NCBI GenBank assembly: GCA_002412705.1
Contig: DHVO01000187.1
Span: 324-6,889 of the forward strand
Source: Bacteroidales bacterium UBA5206
GTDB lineage: Bacteria > Bacteroidota > Bacteroidia > Bacteroidales > Tenuifilaceae
DNA: 6,566 nt
Direction: 5' to 3'
The notes beneath the pieces are model-generated. The model searched no databases, was not told where the DNA came from, and saw only the letters and a program-made list of their open reading frames with translations. Positions within the stretch are counted from its first letter, which is position 1. Each line of letters starts with the position of its first letter. Below are positions 4,913 through 6,566 of the stretch, one piece after another. The position numbers were made by a program, and so were the translations under genes.

Positions 4913-5797
4913 TTACTTACCGTAAATTGCTCCTTTTCCGGCAAGTAGAGTATTTTTCATGAGTGAGATAATCGTTAGTGGGCCAACACCTCCAGGAACT
5001 GGCGTGATGTATGAGCACTTTGGTGCCACCTCATCAAACTTAACATCGCCTAAAAGCTTCCAACCCGATTTGGTTTTATCGCTTTTTACACGGGTAATAC
5101 CCACATCAATAACAACGGCTCCTTCTTTAACCATTTCGGCGGTTACAAACTCAGCAGAACCAAGAGCAGCAATAAGAATATCGGCAGTACGAGTTATCTC
5201 TGCTAAATTCTTTGTACGGCTATGGCACATGGTTACAGTGCAATCGCCAGGGTATGCCTTTTGCGAAAGCAGGTTGGCAATGGGACGACCAACGATGTTA
5301 CTTCTGCCCAAAACAACGCAGTGCTTGCCCGCCGTTTCAATTTTATAGCGACGTAGCAACTCAATTATACCATCGGGAGTTGCCGAAACGTAAGCTGGCA
5401 AACCAATGGTCATACGGCCCACGTTTACTGGGTGAAAACCATCTACATCCTTACGAGGATCGATAGCCTCAATAACCTTTTGGTCTGATATATGCTTTGG
5501 CAAAGGCATTTGAACAATAAAACCATCGATATCGGGATTGTTGTTTAAATCGTTAACCGCCTTAAGAAGCTCCTCCTCGGTTATGGTATCCTCGAAACGA
5601 AGCACAGTAGATTTAAATCCAACCTGGCTGCAGGCCTTCTCTTTGTGACCAACATAGGTCTCGCTTGCACCATCGTGACCAACAAGAACTGCGGCCAAAT
5701 GGGGTACTTTTCCCCCTGCTTTTACAATTGCCTCTACTTCGGCTGCAATTTCTTGCTTTACCTCGTCGGCAATACGTTTTCCATCGAGTAGTTCCAT
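4913..5797 (-). CDS. folD: Bifunctional methylenetetrahydrofolate dehydrogenase / methenyltetrahydrofolate cyclohydrolase
   Basis: FolD interconverts 5,10-methylene-, 5,10-methenyl- and 10-formyl-tetrahydrofolate in the cytoplasm with NADP(H), feeding purine and formyl-methionyl-tRNA synthesis. The protein is 294 residues from the ATG at 5797 (M-E-L-L-D-G-K-R-I-A), the usual size and N-terminus for the family. The frame stays open to another ATG at 5824 that would add nine residues (M-C-N-Y-N-L-T-S-V), but this looks like leader. Landmarks are Y-V-G-H-K-E-K-A-C with Tyr48 and catalytic Lys54, I-V-Q-M-P-L-P with Gln96 (94-100), D-V-D-G-F-H-P (117-123), S-A-T-P-D-G-I (138-144), the dinucleotide-binding G-R-S-N-I-V-G-R-P (164-172) and P-V-P-G-G-V-G-P-L-T (266-275). 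It follows ffh by 44 nt on the same strand, so the two are probably co-transcribed. It ends at the bidirectional terminator. Confidence 0.97.
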   Translation of the reverse strand: MELLDGKRIADEVKQEIAAEVEAIVKAGGKVPHLAAVLVGHDGASETYVGHKEKACSQVGFKSTVLRFEDTITEEELLKAVNDLNNNPDIDGFIVQMPLPKHISDQKVIEAIDPRKDVDGFHPVNVGRMTIGLPAYVSATPDGIIELLRRYKIETAGKHCVVLGRSNIVGRPIANLLSQKAYPGDCTVTMCHSRTKNLAEITRTADILIAALGSAEFVTAEMVKEGAVVIDVGITRVKSDKTKSGWKLLGDVKFDEVAPKCSYITPVPGGVGPLTIISLMKNTLLAGKGAIYGK

Positions 5798-5841
5798 GAC
5801 AGATGTTAGATTATAATTACACAATAATAATTGATAGCAAC

Positions 5842-6566
5842 TTAGCGACGTGGCATCGATCCCATCATGCGAGAGAGGTTTTTACCGCCTCCACCAGAAA
5901 CCATCTTCATCATCTTCCGCATATCGTCAAACTGCTTAATAAGCCTATTCACTTCTTGAATAGAGGTACCACTACCATCGGCTAGTCGTTTGCGACGGCT
6001 ACCATTAAGCACCGTTGGATTTTCGCGCTCATAAGGGGTCATGGATTGAATTATAGCCTCCACCCCTTTAAATGCATTATCATCAATATCGATATCCTTA
6101 AGTACTTTACCCATGCCAGGAATCATCCCTGCAAGATCCTTAAGGTTACCCATCTTCTTAATTTGGGCAATCTGAGAAAGAAAATCATTAAAGTTAAACT
6201 GATCCTTTACAATCTTCTTGTGCAGCTTACGAGCCTCGTCGGCATCGTATTGCTCCTGAGCGCGCTCAACAAGGGAAACAATGTCTCCCATACCCAAAAT
6301 ACGATCGGCCATACGCTCTGGGTGGAACACATCAAGTGCTTCCATTTTCTCGCCCATGCTAACAAACTTAATGGGTTTGTCAACCACAGAACGAATGGAA
6401 AGGGCAGCTCCACCACGTGTATCACCATCGAGTTTAGAGAGAACAACACCGTTAAAGTTAAGCCTATCGTTAAACTCCTTGGCAGTATTCACAGCATCCT
6501 GGCCAGTCATTGAGTCCACAACAAAAAGAATCTCCTGAGGCGAAACTGCTTTCTTTATGGCAGCCA
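5842..6566 (-). CDS. ffh: Signal recognition particle GTPase Ffh, C-terminal part (runs off the right edge)
   Basis: The frame is open from the right edge to TAA at 5842-5844 and shows about the last 240 residues of a protein usually near 440-450. The fragment begins A-A-I-K-K-A-V-S-P-Q-E-I-L-F-V-V-D-S. The GTPase part holds D-S-M-T-G-Q-D-A-V, L-S-K-L-D-G-D-T-R-G-G-A-A-L-S (the TKxD guanine-specificity motif, with Ser for Thr) and the closing loop M-G-E-K-M-E-A-L-D-x-F-H-P-E-R. The methionine-rich M domain follows. It contains the 4.5S/SRP RNA-binding helix-turn-helix R-R-K-R-L-A-D-G-S-G-T-S-I-Q-E-V-N and ends M-G-S-M-P-R-R. Ffh binds signal sequences on nascent chains and, with FtsY, delivers ribosomes to the SecYEG translocon. 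No start codon is in the window; a GTG at 6519 is an internal valine codon. Confidence 0.97.
   Translation of the reverse strand, partial: AAIKKAVSPQEILFVVDSMTGQDAVNTAKEFNDRLNFNGVVLSKLDGDTRGGAALSIRSVVDKPIKFVSMGEKMEALDVFHPERMADRILGMGDIVSLVERAQEQYDADEARKLHKKIVKDQFNFNDFLSQIAQIKKMGNLKDLAGMIPGMGKVLKDIDIDDNAFKGVEAIIQSMTPYERENPTVLNGSRRKRLADGSGTSIQEVNRLIKQFDDMRKMMKMVSGGGGKNLSRMMGSMPRR

Noticed and set aside
4959..5348. 129-codon plus-strand open frame inside folD
   Set aside because: It lies entirely antisense to conserved FolD motifs and has no protein-like features of its own.
5798..5841. Terminator or promoter between ffh and folD
   Set aside because: The 44-nt spacer is AT-rich with no GC stem and no clear TAnnTTTG box, so co-transcription is the simpler reading.
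6046..6513. 155-codon plus-strand open frame opposite ffh
   Set aside because: It is antisense to the Ffh GTPase and M domains, which account for the sequence fully.
1..6566. Mobile element, CRISPR array, toxin-antitoxin, phage defence or biosynthetic cluster
   Set aside because: No transposase, repeat-spacer pattern, toxin-antitoxin pair, nuclease or cluster logic is visible. The genes are mostly conserved housekeeping types.

Overview
This 6.6 kb window looks like an ordinary chromosomal segment of a member of the Bacteroidota, probably an anaerobic Bacteroidales-type organism. The reasons are moderate-to-low GC, start codons almost without Shine-Dalgarno sequences, matches to the Bacteroidota -7 promoter box (TAnnTTTG), an ffh-folD pair, an acetyl-CoA hydrolase/transferase of the kind used in fermentation, and protein sequences that read like that phylum throughout. 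The phylum call is an inference from the sequence alone.

Layout. Plus strand, left: the last 42 codons of a RelA/SpoT-family (p)ppGpp synthetase/hydrolase (1-129), a 358-residue FabH-like ketoacyl-ACP synthase III (219-1295) with a complete Cys-His-Asn triad, and a single-domain cyclophilin peptidyl-prolyl isomerase (1373-1831). These end at a perfect bidirectional terminator hairpin (1848-1883). Minus strand, middle: a small five-cysteine protein (1914-2159) and an acetyl-CoA hydrolase / 4-hydroxybutyrate-type CoA-transferase (2327-3634), separated by a terminator. A 262-bp divergent intergenic region (3635-3896) separates the CoA-transferase from a plus-strand pair: a signal-peptide-bearing putative outer-membrane beta-barrel (3897-4538) and a two-helix LapA/DUF1049 membrane protein (4571-4834). 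A second bidirectional terminator (4859-4893) separates that pair from the minus-strand ffh-folD pair: the C-terminal 240 or so residues of the SRP GTPase Ffh run off the right edge (5842-6566), followed 44 nt downstream by folD (start best placed at 5797).

The genes cover housekeeping functions (stringent response, fatty acid or lipid initiation, protein folding, acyl-CoA metabolism, envelope, one-carbon metabolism, protein targeting). They do not form one obvious pathway. I see no mobile element, CRISPR, phage, tRNA or rRNA, and no clear novel multi-gene system. The items most worth a second look are the atypical FabH paralogue beside the (p)ppGpp enzyme, the small cysteine-rich protein with a palindrome just upstream of its start, and the unassigned outer-membrane protein. 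No stretch over 300 bp lacks a gene.
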